Part shown: piece by piece, positions 20,668 through 29,578 of the stretch
Numbering within the stretch: position 1 is the first letter of the stretch
Layout: every line of letters begins with the position of its first letter
Assembly (NCBI GenBank): GCA_049840595.1
Contig: JASGKO010000037.1
Location: forward strand, 1 to 30,960
Direction: 5' to 3'
Source of the DNA: JASGKO01 sp049840595
GTDB lineage: Bacteria; Verrucomicrobiota; Verrucomicrobiia; Chthoniobacterales; Chthoniobacteraceae
Length of the DNA stretch: 30,960 nucleotides
The notes under the pieces: generated by a model
Seen by the model: only the letters and a program-made list of their open reading frames with translations
Told to the model about the DNA's origin: nothing
Databases searched by the model: none
Program-made: the position numbers and the translations under genes

Positions 20668-23335
20668 CTAGGCGGGCGGCGCGGGCTTTGCCTTCTGGCC
20701 AAAGACCCGGGTCAGCCCCGAGCGGCTTGCGGCTGCCGTCATCAGCTCGGCCACGCGGCGCTTGAGCCGGAAGCCACGCCAGAACAGTGAGATCAAAAAG
20801 ACCAGGTAAAGCGCGCAGAAGCCTTCGAAGACGAGCCCGATGCTCTTCACGAAAATCAGGTTGTAGAGCACCACGCCGATCGCCAGGACATTGGTTAGCA
20901 CGGTCGTAAAGACCGGCTTGTAGTGCAGCCGGACGCGGGTGAGGCACTTCGGCCCGCCGTGGTATTCCGTGACCGTCCGCGCGACCACGCCCCACCACAG
21001 GTTGCCGTAGATTTGAATGTCCCAGTCACTCCAGCCGGTATCCGACGAGTAGCGCCAGCCTTCCGTTTCGAGCAAGGCAAAGGCTTCCTTCGAGCAGCTT
21101 TTCCCGACCGACGCCGGTTTCGTTCCAAAAGTTCAGCTTCGAGATACTGCCGCGCAGGCTGGCCTTGGGCAGTTCTTTTTCTGGCGAGGCGATAACCGCC
21201 TGCGGCGTGCGCTTGAACTTGAGCCACGTGAAGTAGCGAGCCCAGCCACGCGTAAGCGGTTGTGCAAAGGCGAGGAAGGTCACCAGCAATCGTGCCCGGA
21301 TCGTGTCGAAACGCCGCTCCAGTCGCGCGTGCAGCATGTAGGAAAGCGCGACCAGGAAAGTGCCGCCAAACATGATGTAGGACACGATACCGAGGCTCGG
21401 GAATTGCAGCGAGAGCACGAACATCAGCACCGTCAGCACCAACCACTCGATACTGCTCAGGTAGGCGGCGATTTCGGATTGCTGCGTCGGGTAGATGGAC
21501 TGGAACAGCCCCTGCCCAAACACGCCGTGATAAATCACCGGCCGGTTGAGCAGCCAGGTAAAGCGCGGTGCGCCGTAGATCTGCCCCTTCCATTTTGCGG
21601 TGCCGGTCGGCCCGAAGAAAATGAGGTGCTTGAAGCGTAGCATCGATTCCGCTTCGCCGTAGCCTTCCTGTTGCTTGCGGAAGGCGGTGAGGGTAAAGCG
21701 GCGGTAGTGCCACACGATCGCCGAGGGGCTGAAGGCGATCACGCCGTTGTTGTTCTGCAAGCGCCAGCAGAAATCCACGTCGTCACCGGCTTTGCGATAT
21801 TCGGTATCAAAGCCGCCGATGCTCTCGAAGGCCCAGCGATGGAACGCCATGTTGCAGCCCGGGATGTGCTCGGCCACCACGTCGGTGAGCAGCACGTGCG
21901 AAGGACCGCCGGGAGCAGCCGCCACCGCGGCTTGAATCCAGTCCACCGCGGGGGGCGAGATGTTCGGTCCACCCACGCCCACATAGTCGCCGCTGATCAG
22001 CGTGCCGATCATGTAATAGAGCCAGTCCGGGTCGGCCATGCAGTCCGAGTCGGTGTAGGCAAAGACTTCGCCGGTCGAGGCCTGCGCACCGATATTACGG
22101 GCAAAGCTCAAGCCCATGTTCTTCTGCCGGATGTAATGGAGTCGGCCGGAAATCTGATGCGTAGTGCCCGGCGCGCCGCCTTCAAACGGCTGCGACTCCG
22201 GTGCCTTGCCCGTGGGCGAATAACGCGAGAGAAACTTGTCCGCGATCTGCACCGTGTCGTCCTTCGAGCCGTCATCCACCAGCACGATTTCGTAGTCGGG
22301 GTAGTTCAGCTTTTCCAGCGACTCCAGGCAGTCTGGCAGCGTCTTGCCGCCGTTGTAGGAGCACACGATCACCGAGACGCGCGGGTATTTATCCAGCTTC
22401 ACCCGGGTGGTCACGTATTCCGTGGTCGCGAGCTTGGCCTTCAGTGAATAGAAGGCCTTCTTCGGCTTGCGGTCGCGGGTAACGAGGCCAAACGCCCAGT
22501 CCGTGATGTCATGACCACCGGTAAACCATTCATCGGTCCACGAGAAGAAAATGGTGCCCGCCGCGCCGCCCTTCACCACGCAGTCGAGGTGCCAGTCGAG
22601 CACTTCCACCTGCATGTCCTCGCCCTTGCGAATCGTGTCGAGGCCGAACTCGCCGAAGATGAGCGGCTTGTCCTCTGCGAGGTTCTGCAATCGCGCGAGG
22701 TAGCGCTCGAAATCCACCTGGCGTTCCAGATACACGTTGAAGCTGTAGAAATCGACATTGCCCGGCAGCAGATACTCGGTGGGTGGGTAGCTGGCGTAGC
22801 TGTAGAGCGGTCGTGGATCGGCCGAGCGGGCTTCATCGATCAATTTCTCCACGAAACTGATCACCCGTCGTGCGCCCAGCCAGCGCACGATGTGCGAGGG
22901 AATTTCGTTGCCGACGAGGTAACCGAAGATCGCTTCGTGGCCTTTGTTCTTCGCCACGCCCTCGCGGATGGTTTTCACCACCTGCGAGCGGATTTTCGGG
23001 TTGTTGAGAAACTCGACGTGTTCCGCCCACGGGATGGAAATCATCACCCGCAGCTTGAATTCCGCGCAGAGATCGAGGAACCAGCGGGGAGGGATATGGT
23101 AGATGCGCAGGAGGTTGACCCCCAGTTCCTGCATCAGCGTGAAATCGGCGCGGGCTTTTTCGGGGTTGCCGACGAAGTCGCCCGCGGCATCCGGTTCAAA
23201 CGGGCCGTAGGTAACGCCCTTGATGAAGAACTTGTTTTCGCCGTCGAAGAAAAATTTGGCCCGGGCGCGGATCGGCTCCATGGCCGCGCGGGTGGTCGTC
23301 GCCGAAGGTGCATCTAAAACTGAGGATTCAGACAT
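20668..23335 (-). CDS. Glycoside hydrolase-glycosyltransferase family 2 fusion, membrane-bound (one frameshift)
   Basis: This long protein (about 889 residues after repair) joins three parts. Residues 25-300 form a TIM-barrel glycosidase of the GH2/GH5 type, with acid/base Glu144 in VGNEIP and nucleophile Glu229 in FGEFGLD. Residues 318-560 are a GT2 domain, with VSVIVCSYNGG, VDDGSKDD, the TDSD metal motif (428-431) and GDDVDFCWR. After that come several membrane helices. The frame breaks at about 21085-21095, where one base is extra; the continuation (ETEGWRYSSDTGW and WDIQIYGNLWW, then more helices) lies in the next frame to 20668. It probably makes or edits an exopolysaccharide, one half cutting or trimming and the other building. 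Upstream is an ECF sigma factor on the same strand. Confidence 0.88.
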
Positions 23336-23417
23336 GGAAAGGGTTGGCGGGATAACAGAAGTTTTCTAGTTCGTCACTGATTAAGTCTGAACTAAGACGC
23401 AGTGAATAGAAAATTCA

Positions 23418-23996
23418 TCATTCCAAATTTGGCTGAATGAGATCTTTCAGCCGCATCATTCCGCGCCGGATCCGGGCTTTTACTGTTCCCAGGGGCTCGT
23501 GGAGCCGCCCGGCGATCTCCGATTGAGTGAGCCCGGAGAAAAAGGCCAGTTCGATGGCCTCCCGCTGGTCTTTGGTAAGTTGCATGACCGCCTCATGGAC
23601 GATTTTGCTCTTTTCCCCGGCTTCCACCGAGTCGAGCGAATCCAGGTCGTTCAGCTTCTCAAAGATGGAGGTTTCCTTTTCCAGGTCGTCCTGGAGCCGG
23701 TGGCGGCGCTGCTTGGAGCGCAGGCGGTCGATGGAGCGGTTGCGGGTCATCGTCACTGCCCAAGTGAGCGGTTTGCCCCGCTTCGGATCATACATCAGCG
23801 CCTTGTCCCAGATCTGGATGAACACGTCCTGCAGGACGTCTTCTGCCGACTCCTGATCGTTGAGAATGCGGAAGGCGGTGGAAAGCAATACTGCGGAGTA
23901 ACGTTCATAAAGCTCTTCGAACGCAGCACGATCCCCCTGGCCGACCCTTTGAACCAGCGTAATTTCCAAGTCAATATCAGCCTGGGGATACTCCAT
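23418..23996 (-). CDS. ECF-family RNA polymerase sigma factor
   Basis: The 192-residue protein has sigma region 2 (FEELYERYSAVLLSTAFRIL, then AEDVLQDVFIQIWDKA and RNRSIDRLR) and region 4 (QLTKDQREAIELAFFSGLTQ, then SEIAGRLHEPLGTVKARIRR). Region 3 is absent, as in ECF sigmas. The likely group is SigK/RpoE-like. ECF sigmas normally lie beside an anti-sigma gene; I find none adjacent, so it is an orphan here. The GH-GT2 gene starts about 80 bases downstream on the same strand, so it may be a target or part of the transcript; the sequence does not show a promoter clearly enough to say. Confidence 0.93.
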   Translation of the reverse strand: MEYPQADIDLEITLVQRVGQGDRAAFEELYERYSAVLLSTAFRILNDQESAEDVLQDVFIQIWDKALMYDPKRGKPLTWAVTMTRNRSIDRLRSKQRRHRLQDDLEKETSIFEKLNDLDSLDSVEAGEKSKIVHEAVMQLTKDQREAIELAFFSGLTQSEIAGRLHEPLGTVKARIRRGMMRLKDLIQPNLE

Positions 23997-24078
23997 GGGA
24001 TCAGAGCGACTTTACACATGCCGTTCTCTTCTGGCAATGCCCCGTTTCTGATGGCAGGGACTGGGGAATATGGCGCGA

Positions 24079-25080
24079 TCAATCGCCCTCCTTCGGCATG
24101 TGATTCAAAAACCAAGCCGCCATGTTGGCATACAAAGGTGCCGGAGTGACGAGGACGTTATCGTGAGTGCCGCCATCGACTTCCATCCACTTCTTCTGCC
24201 CGTACGGGATGGCATCAAAGAGCCTGCGCCCCGTTTTGAGCGGAAAGAGGGTGTCTGCCGTTCCATGGGCAACAAAAATCGGGATCTTCGTCGTGGCAAT
24301 CCATTGTGCCGGCTTCACCACTTGCACATCCAGTCCATAGCGGGCTTTCAGTGTAAAATCGACTGCCTGGGAAAGCAGAGGAGCCAGAATCCATGCCCGC
24401 GACCAGCTTTGTTCCCGAATCGCTTCCTCTAGTGAATCGAACGAGCTCACAATGACTGCGCAGTTCCATGCACCCGGGTGCGTTGCGAGGGAACGGATCG
24501 CGTAACAACCGCCCATCGAAATGCCCCAAATGGCCGCCGGGCTGATAGCAAATCCGCGCTTGGTCGCCACTTCTGCTAGCACCCCACTGGCGAAATCGGC
24601 TTCCCCTGGCCCAGTGCCAAAATAGACCGCTTGAAGCGGACTATCGCCGTGGGCTGGCAAGTCGGGTAGGACGCAGCGATATCCGACGGCGCAAAAGCGT
24701 TCCGCCACCGGCAGTAAATCCTCTTTTCGTCCGGTGCGGCCATGCAGCAATACCAGCGTTCCTCGCACCTTGCCCGGTGTTCCCAGCGTGCACCCCATTT
24801 CTTGCAACTGCCGTCGGATTGCCGCCCCACGTTCGGAGACCGGGACATCTGCTCGGGGCGTTACAAGCAGGCAAGGGGCATTTCCATTGAGGCAGGAGAA
24901 TCGCTCGATTTGGATCCCATGCTGTTCGGGATGCCCCAGCCAGTCCTCGTGATACGGCTGCAAAGCCCGTCGTGGTGGCGAAGAAAGGGAGGCGGCAATT
25001 TTGAGCACGATAAAACAAAGAATTCCAAGAACGCACCCGAGGATGATGCTGACGATTTTAAGGCGTTTCCGAGTTTTCAA
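24079..25080 (-). CDS. Membrane-anchored alpha/beta hydrolase
   Basis: The 333-residue product has an N-terminal membrane helix (VSIILGCVLGILCFIVLKIA) and a periplasmic or outer-face alpha/beta hydrolase domain. LVLLHGRTGRKEDLLPVAER holds the oxyanion turn, GISMGGCYA the nucleophile serine, VAHGTADTLFP the acid and GGTHDNVL the histidine. It resembles the dienelactone hydrolase/BAAT-like families, but the substrate is unknown. Its start is a TTG (25078-25080), with AGAAGAG a few bases upstream. It faces away from fur, sharing a 160-base intergenic region. Confidence 0.83.
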   Translation of the reverse strand: MKTRKRLKIVSIILGCVLGILCFIVLKIAASLSSPPRRALQPYHEDWLGHPEQHGIQIERFSCLNGNAPCLLVTPRADVPVSERGAAIRRQLQEMGCTLGTPGKVRGTLVLLHGRTGRKEDLLPVAERFCAVGYRCVLPDLPAHGDSPLQAVYFGTGPGEADFASGVLAEVATKRGFAISPAAIWGISMGGCYAIRSLATHPGAWNCAVIVSSFDSLEEAIREQSWSRAWILAPLLSQAVDFTLKARYGLDVQVVKPAQWIATTKIPIFVAHGTADTLFPLKTGRRLFDAIPYGQKKWMEVDGGTHDNVLVTPAPLYANMAAWFLNHMPKEGD

Positions 25081-25192
25081 TGAACTCTTCTGCCTGATAC
25101 CGGACCTTCGGGGAAGAACTTTGTCGGGGAAGGTCCCGAGCGTGTCACGGTTGCTCTAGTGCAACTCCGAGGTGAACTTAAAGTCTTTATTT

Positions 25193-25216
25193 GGAATAAT
25201 TCTTGATAAGGATTCC
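25193..25216. promoter_or_regulatory. Candidate operator upstream of the Fur-family gene
   Basis: GGAAT (25193-25197) and ATTCC (25212-25216) are inverted, and GAATAATTC at 25194-25202 is itself a palindrome. The AT-rich word lies 25-48 bases before the start codon, a normal place for autoregulation by a Fur-type repressor. It does not match the classic Fur box closely. Further upstream, GGACCTTC (25102-25109) and GAAGGTCC (25129-25136) form another inverted repeat. Confidence 0.35.
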
Positions 25217-25240
25217 GGGCAGCCTTACCTTATTTCCCCG

Positions 25241-25714
25241 ATGTCGAAGCACGACCACGAGCATAGCTATGATGAGACGATCTCCCAAAAGGGGTTTCGT
25301 CTCACCGGGCAGCGTCGCGCCGTTTACGATGCGTTGATGACGCAGCGGGACCACCCCACGGCGACTGATGTGTTTCTCCGGGTGAAGCAGGAAATGCCCA
25401 CGATTTCCCTCGCGACGGTTTACAATTGTCTCGAAACGTTGACCGAGTGCGGCCTTGTCCGCCACGTGAACATCGAGCGCCAGCCTTCCCGCTATTGTGC
25501 GAATACCCAGGAGCACGGCCATTTCTTCTGTGACGACTGCGGCACGGTGATGGATGTGCCGAAGCGCGAGGAAGCCCGCCTCAGCGAGACCTGGCAGCTC
25601 CCCCGCCAGTGCGTCGTGCGACATCACGAAGTGGCATTCCGCGGGCTCTGCCCCGAGTGCGCCAAAAAAGATTCCAACGCTACCAAGCATACCCACCGAA
25701 AAAGCAAACCATGA
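25241..25714 (+). CDS. Fur-family transcriptional regulator (Fur/PerR-like)
   Basis: The 157-residue protein has a winged-helix DNA-binding half (GFRLTGQRRAVYDALMTQRD, then ATVYNCLETLTECGLV) and a dimerisation half. The structural zinc cysteines are Cys97, Cys100 (FFCDDCG), Cys137 and Cys140 (GLCPEC). HHEV and the His-rich N-terminus (SKHDHEHSYDE) could add metal ligands. I chose the ATG at 25241; earlier in-frame codons give 23 unconserved residues. Its stop overlaps the sufC start by four bases (ATGA), so it is made with the SUF proteins and is the obvious candidate to control them in response to iron or peroxide. I cannot tell Fur from PerR by sequence alone. Confidence 0.9.
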   Translation: MSKHDHEHSYDETISQKGFRLTGQRRAVYDALMTQRDHPTATDVFLRVKQEMPTISLATVYNCLETLTECGLVRHVNIERQPSRYCANTQEHGHFFCDDCGTVMDVPKREEARLSETWQLPRQCVVRHHEVAFRGLCPECAKKDSNATKHTHRKSKP

Positions 25715-26475
25715 GTTCATTGATTATCAAAGATCTGCACGCCAACGTGGCGGGGCAGGAAATCGTTCGCGGCCTGAGCCTGGAGATCGAGCCTGGCAAG
25801 GTGCATGCCATCATGGGGCCGAACGGTTCGGGCAAGAGCACGCTCGCCAAGGTGCTCGGCGGCCATCCCAGCTATGAAGTGACCAGCGGCGAAGTGCTCA
25901 TGGACGGTGTGAATATTCTCGGGATGCAGCCCGACGAGCGCTCCCGCGCCGGACTTTTCCTTGCCATGCAATATCCGATGGAAATCCCCGGCGTGAGCAA
26001 TGCGAACTTCCTCCGCGCCGCCTTGCAGGCCCGCCTGCCCGAGGGCGAAGAGATCGAGGCCGTCGATTTCTACGAGCACATGTATGAAAAGATGGATCTG
26101 CTGGAAATGGACCGGAAGTTTACCGCCCGCTCGGTGAACGAAGGCTTTTCCGGTGGTGAAAAGAAGCGCAACGAAATCCTGCAAATGGCGATGCTGGAGC
26201 CGAAATACGCCGTGCTCGATGAGACGGATAGCGGCCTGGACATCGACGCCCTCCGCATCGTGTCGCACGGCGTGAATACCCTGCGCGGCCCGGGGGTCGG
26301 CATCCTGCTCATCACGCACTACCAGCGCCTGCTCAATTACATCAAGCCCGACTACGTGCACGTGATGGTGCATGGCCGCATTGTCCGCAACGGCGGGCCC
26401 GAGCTTGCGCTCGAGTTGGAAGAAAAAGGCTACGACTGGATCAAAGAAGAAATTGCCGCCACCACGGCGGTCTAA
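25711..26475 (+). CDS. sufC: Fe-S cluster assembly ATPase SufC
   Basis: SufC is the ABC-type ATPase of the SufBCD scaffold, which builds iron-sulfur clusters. Walker A is GPNGSGKST (36-44), followed by LGGHPSYEVTSGEVLMDG. The signature is FSGGEKKRNEILQM, and Walker B with the D loop is YAVLDETDSGLDIDAL. HYQRLLNYIKPDYVHVMVHG is a SufC-specific ending. The ATG at 25711 overlaps the fur stop, fixing the start and giving 254 residues. sufB follows after 17 bases. Confidence 0.98.
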   Translation: MSSLIIKDLHANVAGQEIVRGLSLEIEPGKVHAIMGPNGSGKSTLAKVLGGHPSYEVTSGEVLMDGVNILGMQPDERSRAGLFLAMQYPMEIPGVSNANFLRAALQARLPEGEEIEAVDFYEHMYEKMDLLEMDRKFTARSVNEGFSGGEKKRNEILQMAMLEPKYAVLDETDSGLDIDALRIVSHGVNTLRGPGVGILLITHYQRLLNYIKPDYVHVMVHGRIVRNGGPELALELEEKGYDWIKEEIAATTAV

Positions 26476-26492
26476 CCCATTGGAGAAACGCC

Positions 26493-27902
26493 ATGGAAAC
26501 TGAATCGACTCAACTCGACATCGACCGCAGCGTCGGCAATTTCTCGTATCCCGAGAGCCACCAATATGACGCCGGCGTCGGCCTCACGCACGAGACCATC
26601 GACTACATCACCAATGTCAAAGGTGAAGCCGACTGGGTGCGCGAGTTCCGCCACAAGGCCCTCGACGTCTTCAACAGCAAGCCGATGCCCACGCACTGGG
26701 CTTCCAAGGATCTCAATACAATCGTCTTCGACAACATCCGCTACTATCTGGCGAACGGGCAGAAGCCCAGCCGGAGCTGGGACGATGTGCCCGAGGACAT
26801 GAAGCAGACCTTCGAGCGACTCGGCATTCCGGAGCAGGAGCGCAAGTTCCTCGCTGGCGTCGAGGCCCAGTTCGACAGTGAGGCGGTTTACTCCAACATC
26901 AAGAAAGCCGTCGGCGACCAGGGCGTGATTTTCGTCGGGCCCACGGAGGGGCTACGCGATCATCCCGAGATTTTCAAGAAGTGGTTCGGCAAAGTCATCC
27001 CCACTGGCGACAACAAGTTTAGTGCGCTGAACAGCGCGGTGTTCAGCGGCGGCTCGTTTATCTACGTCCCGCCGGGCGTGAAGGTAAAGCACCCGCTCCA
27101 GGCCTATTTCCGCATCAACGCGGAGAACTTCGGCCAGTTCGAGCGCACGCTTATCATTGCCGACGAAGGCAGCGAGGTGATGTACATGGAAGGTTGTACC
27201 GCCCCGAAATTTGAGACCGCCACCCTGCATTCTGCCGTGGTGGAACTGGTCGCGCTCAAAGGCGCAAAGATTCAGTATGTGACCGTGCAGAACTGGTCGA
27301 ACAACGTCTTCAACCTCGTTACCAAACGCGCCGTCGCCCACGAAGAGGCCGAGGTGAAGTGGATCGATTGCAACATCGGCTCCCGCCTCACCATGAAATA
27401 CCCCGGCGTCGTGCTGAAGGGGCGCAAAGCTCGCGGCGAAGTGATTTCGATCGCCCTCGCCAGCGACGGCCAGCATCAGGATACCGGTGCGAAGATGATT
27501 CACGCCGCCGATGAAACCACGTCGAACATCGTTTCCAAGAGCATCAGCGTCGGCACTGGCCAGGCGACCTATCGTGGGCTCGTCCACGTGCCGAAGCACC
27601 TCAAGGGCTGCAAGAACAATACCGAGTGCGACGCGCTACTCATCAACACCGATTCCCGCACCGACACCTATCCGGCGATCACCGTGCGTGGCACCGGCAA
27701 CGCCACCCAGCACGAGGCGAGCGTTTCGCAGATTAGCGAAGAACAGATCTTCTATATGATGTCGCGCGGCCTCACCGAAGCGCAGGCGATGAGCCTCAGT
27801 GTGAACGGCTTCGTCAATGACCTCGTGCGCCAGTTCCCGATGGAATACAGCGTCGAGCTGAAGCGTCTGATCGATCTCGAAATGGAAGGATCGGTGGGCT
27901 AA
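26493..27902 (+). CDS. sufB: Fe-S cluster assembly scaffold SufB
   Basis: SufB carries the nascent cluster and receives sulfur. Its 469 residues include the N-terminal SREFRHK-like region (WVREFRHKALDVFNSKPMPT), GGSFIYVPPGVKVKHPLQ, EGCTAPKFET, QNWSNNVFNLVTKRA and HVPKHLKGCKNNTECDALL. Cys379 in NNTECDAL corresponds to the essential E. coli Cys405 region. HEASVSQISEEQIFYMMSRG is the usual C-terminal block. GGAG stands nine bases before the ATG. The length and order (C, B, D) fit the SUF operon. Confidence 0.98.
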   Translation: METESTQLDIDRSVGNFSYPESHQYDAGVGLTHETIDYITNVKGEADWVREFRHKALDVFNSKPMPTHWASKDLNTIVFDNIRYYLANGQKPSRSWDDVPEDMKQTFERLGIPEQERKFLAGVEAQFDSEAVYSNIKKAVGDQGVIFVGPTEGLRDHPEIFKKWFGKVIPTGDNKFSALNSAVFSGGSFIYVPPGVKVKHPLQAYFRINAENFGQFERTLIIADEGSEVMYMEGCTAPKFETATLHSAVVELVALKGAKIQYVTVQNWSNNVFNLVTKRAVAHEEAEVKWIDCNIGSRLTMKYPGVVLKGRKARGEVISIALASDGQHQDTGAKMIHAADETTSNIVSKSISVGTGQATYRGLVHVPKHLKGCKNNTECDALLINTDSRTDTYPAITVRGTGNATQHEASVSQISEEQIFYMMSRGLTEAQAMSLSVNGFVNDLVRQFPMEYSVELKRLIDLEMEGSVG

Positions 27903-27925
27903 GCCCCCCGAAGGGATTCACAACC

Positions 27926-29263
27926 ATGAGTGACACACTTTTGATGCCTACCGAACTTTGTACCCCAACCGCGGACGAAAATACCTCTCTGCTCGCCCAA
28001 CCGGAAATCGCCAGCGACCTGCCCGCTACTCTGCAAAATGCACGGAGCGAAGCCTGGAGCACTTTCGAATCGCTCCCGATGCCGAAGCGCACCGACGAGA
28101 CCTGGCGCTTCACCAATCTCAAATCCATTGACCTCACTTCATTCGTCAAGCCGCTGCCCGTCAGCGACGAAGTGCGCGCGCAACTCCTCGACCGTTCCGT
28201 CGGTCAAAGTGAAGTCGCCGGTCGCATGGTCTTCGCCAACGATCAACTTCTGAAGCGCGAAGTGCTGGTCGAGGAATTGAAGGCCAAAGGCGTGATTTGG
28301 GAGCCGCTGGAAAAGGCTGCGACCGAGCATGCCGAGCTGTTCAGCAAGCACTTCATGGCGCAGGATGTCATTCTCGGTGGTCAGAAATTTGCCGCCCTGC
28401 ACGAGGCGAACGTCCGCACCGGCACCTTCCTTTACGTGCCGAAAAACGTGGAAATCGAGCTGCCGCTGGAAGTCTTTCATTGGCTCTCCGGCGCGAATGG
28501 TTCCACCTTCCCGCACACGCTCATTATCGCGGGCGCAAACAGCAAGGTGACGCTCGTCGATTACTTCGAGAGCGCGGAGCAGATGCCCGGCTTCGCCTGC
28601 GGCGTGAACGATCTCTATCTCGAACCCGGCGCGAAGCTTACCTACGTCTGCGTCCAACAATGGAGCCAGCAGACCCAGGCTTTCCAGATCAACAACACGA
28701 CTGTGGATCGCGATGCCTCCGCCACCAGCCTGTTGCTGAATCTCGGTTCCAAATACGCCCGTAGTGAGAGCGTGAGCCGCCTCGCCGGGACCGGTGGTCG
28801 CAGTGATATGCTCAGCGTCTCCGTCGCCGAGGGTGAGCAGGAGATCGACCAGCGCACGTTCCAGATTCACCAGGTGCCGAATACCACGAGCGACCTTCTC
28901 TACAAGAACTCACTCGACGACACCGCGCGCACGACCTTCAGCGGCCTCATCCGCGTGGAGCCCGGTGCCCACCGGACCGATGCGTATCAGAAGGTGCGCA
29001 ACCTGTTGCTCAGCGACGAGGCCGAAGCCAACAGCGCCCCCGGCCTTGAAATCGAAGCCAACGACGTGCGCTGCACCCACGGTGCCACCAGCGGCCAGAT
29101 CGAGCAGGAAGAACTCTTCTACCTCCTTTCTCGCGGCATCACCCGCCAGCAGGCGCAGAAGTTGATCGTCCTTGGCTTCCTCAACGAAGTCTTCGAACGC
29201 CTTGGCGACGAAAAAATCGCGGAAAGCCTCCAGCAAAAAGTCGAAGCCCGCTTCACCCGCTAA
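27926..29263 (+). CDS. sufD: Fe-S cluster assembly protein SufD
   Basis: SufD is the paralog of SufB that completes SufBC2D and helps bring in iron. The 445-residue protein has KRTDETWRFTNLKSIDL at the N-terminus, then a beta-helix with KVTLVDYFES and the C-terminal CTHGATSGQIEQEELFYLLS. His385 in that block matches the cluster-linked His360 of E. coli SufD. It is 23 bases after sufB. A strong terminator follows, so the operon ends here. No sufS, sufE or sufU is adjacent; the sulfur donor must be encoded elsewhere. Confidence 0.97.
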   Translation: MSDTLLMPTELCTPTADENTSLLAQPEIASDLPATLQNARSEAWSTFESLPMPKRTDETWRFTNLKSIDLTSFVKPLPVSDEVRAQLLDRSVGQSEVAGRMVFANDQLLKREVLVEELKAKGVIWEPLEKAATEHAELFSKHFMAQDVILGGQKFAALHEANVRTGTFLYVPKNVEIELPLEVFHWLSGANGSTFPHTLIIAGANSKVTLVDYFESAEQMPGFACGVNDLYLEPGAKLTYVCVQQWSQQTQAFQINNTTVDRDASATSLLLNLGSKYARSESVSRLAGTGGRSDMLSVSVAEGEQEIDQRTFQIHQVPNTTSDLLYKNSLDDTARTTFSGLIRVEPGAHRTDAYQKVRNLLLSDEAEANSAPGLEIEANDVRCTHGATSGQIEQEELFYLLSRGITRQQAQKLIVLGFLNEVFERLGDEKIAESLQQKVEARFTR

Positions 29264-29279
29264 AAAACTCACCACCACT

Positions 29280-29323
29280 AAAAGCCCAAGGCCGTGCCTC
29301 ACTGCATCGCTTTGGGCTTTTTT
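29280..29323 (+). terminator. Intrinsic terminator after sufD (within yacG 3' end)
   Basis: AAAAGCCCAA (29280-29289) pairs with TTGGGCTTTT (29312-29321) around a 22-base loop, and the T-run continues to 29323. Because both arms are A/T-edged, it can act in both directions. Its right arm lies inside the end of the convergent yacG gene. Confidence 0.85.
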
Positions 29324-29562
29324 CTTATCTCTGCGCCTCCGCGCTGCTGCGGTAAACTATTCCGCCGGTCCAGCTCCTCCCCCGTTTTTTCCTCATACTC
29401 CGCAAAATGATCTGCCGTGAGCGGATCGCTGATCACATGGCTCTCTTCAAACCACTGGCCGAGATCGATCAGCTTGCAGCGGCGCGAGCAAAAAGGGCCA
29501 AAGGGATCAGCTTCAAAATCGCTTTCCTTTTTACAAGTCGGGCAACGGACAATCGGTGGCAT
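29299..29562 (-). CDS. yacG: DNA gyrase inhibitor YacG
   Basis: YacG is a small zinc protein that binds GyrB and blocks gyrase. The zinc site is CPTC near the start and FCSRRCKLIDLGQW after it (Cys-x2-Cys and Cys-x3-Cys), the exact family pattern. The 87-residue product is longer than E. coli YacG (about 65), with an extra charged tail (LPQQRGGAEIRKKPKAMQ) that runs into the terminator. It follows the metallophosphoesterase by 16 bases on the same strand. Confidence 0.92.
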   Translation of the reverse strand: MPPIVRCPTCKKESDFEADPFGPFCSRRCKLIDLGQWFEESHVISDPLTADHFAEYEEKTGEELDRRNSLPQQRGGAEIRKKPKAMQ

Positions 29563-29578
29563 CCCAAAATCCTAGGGC

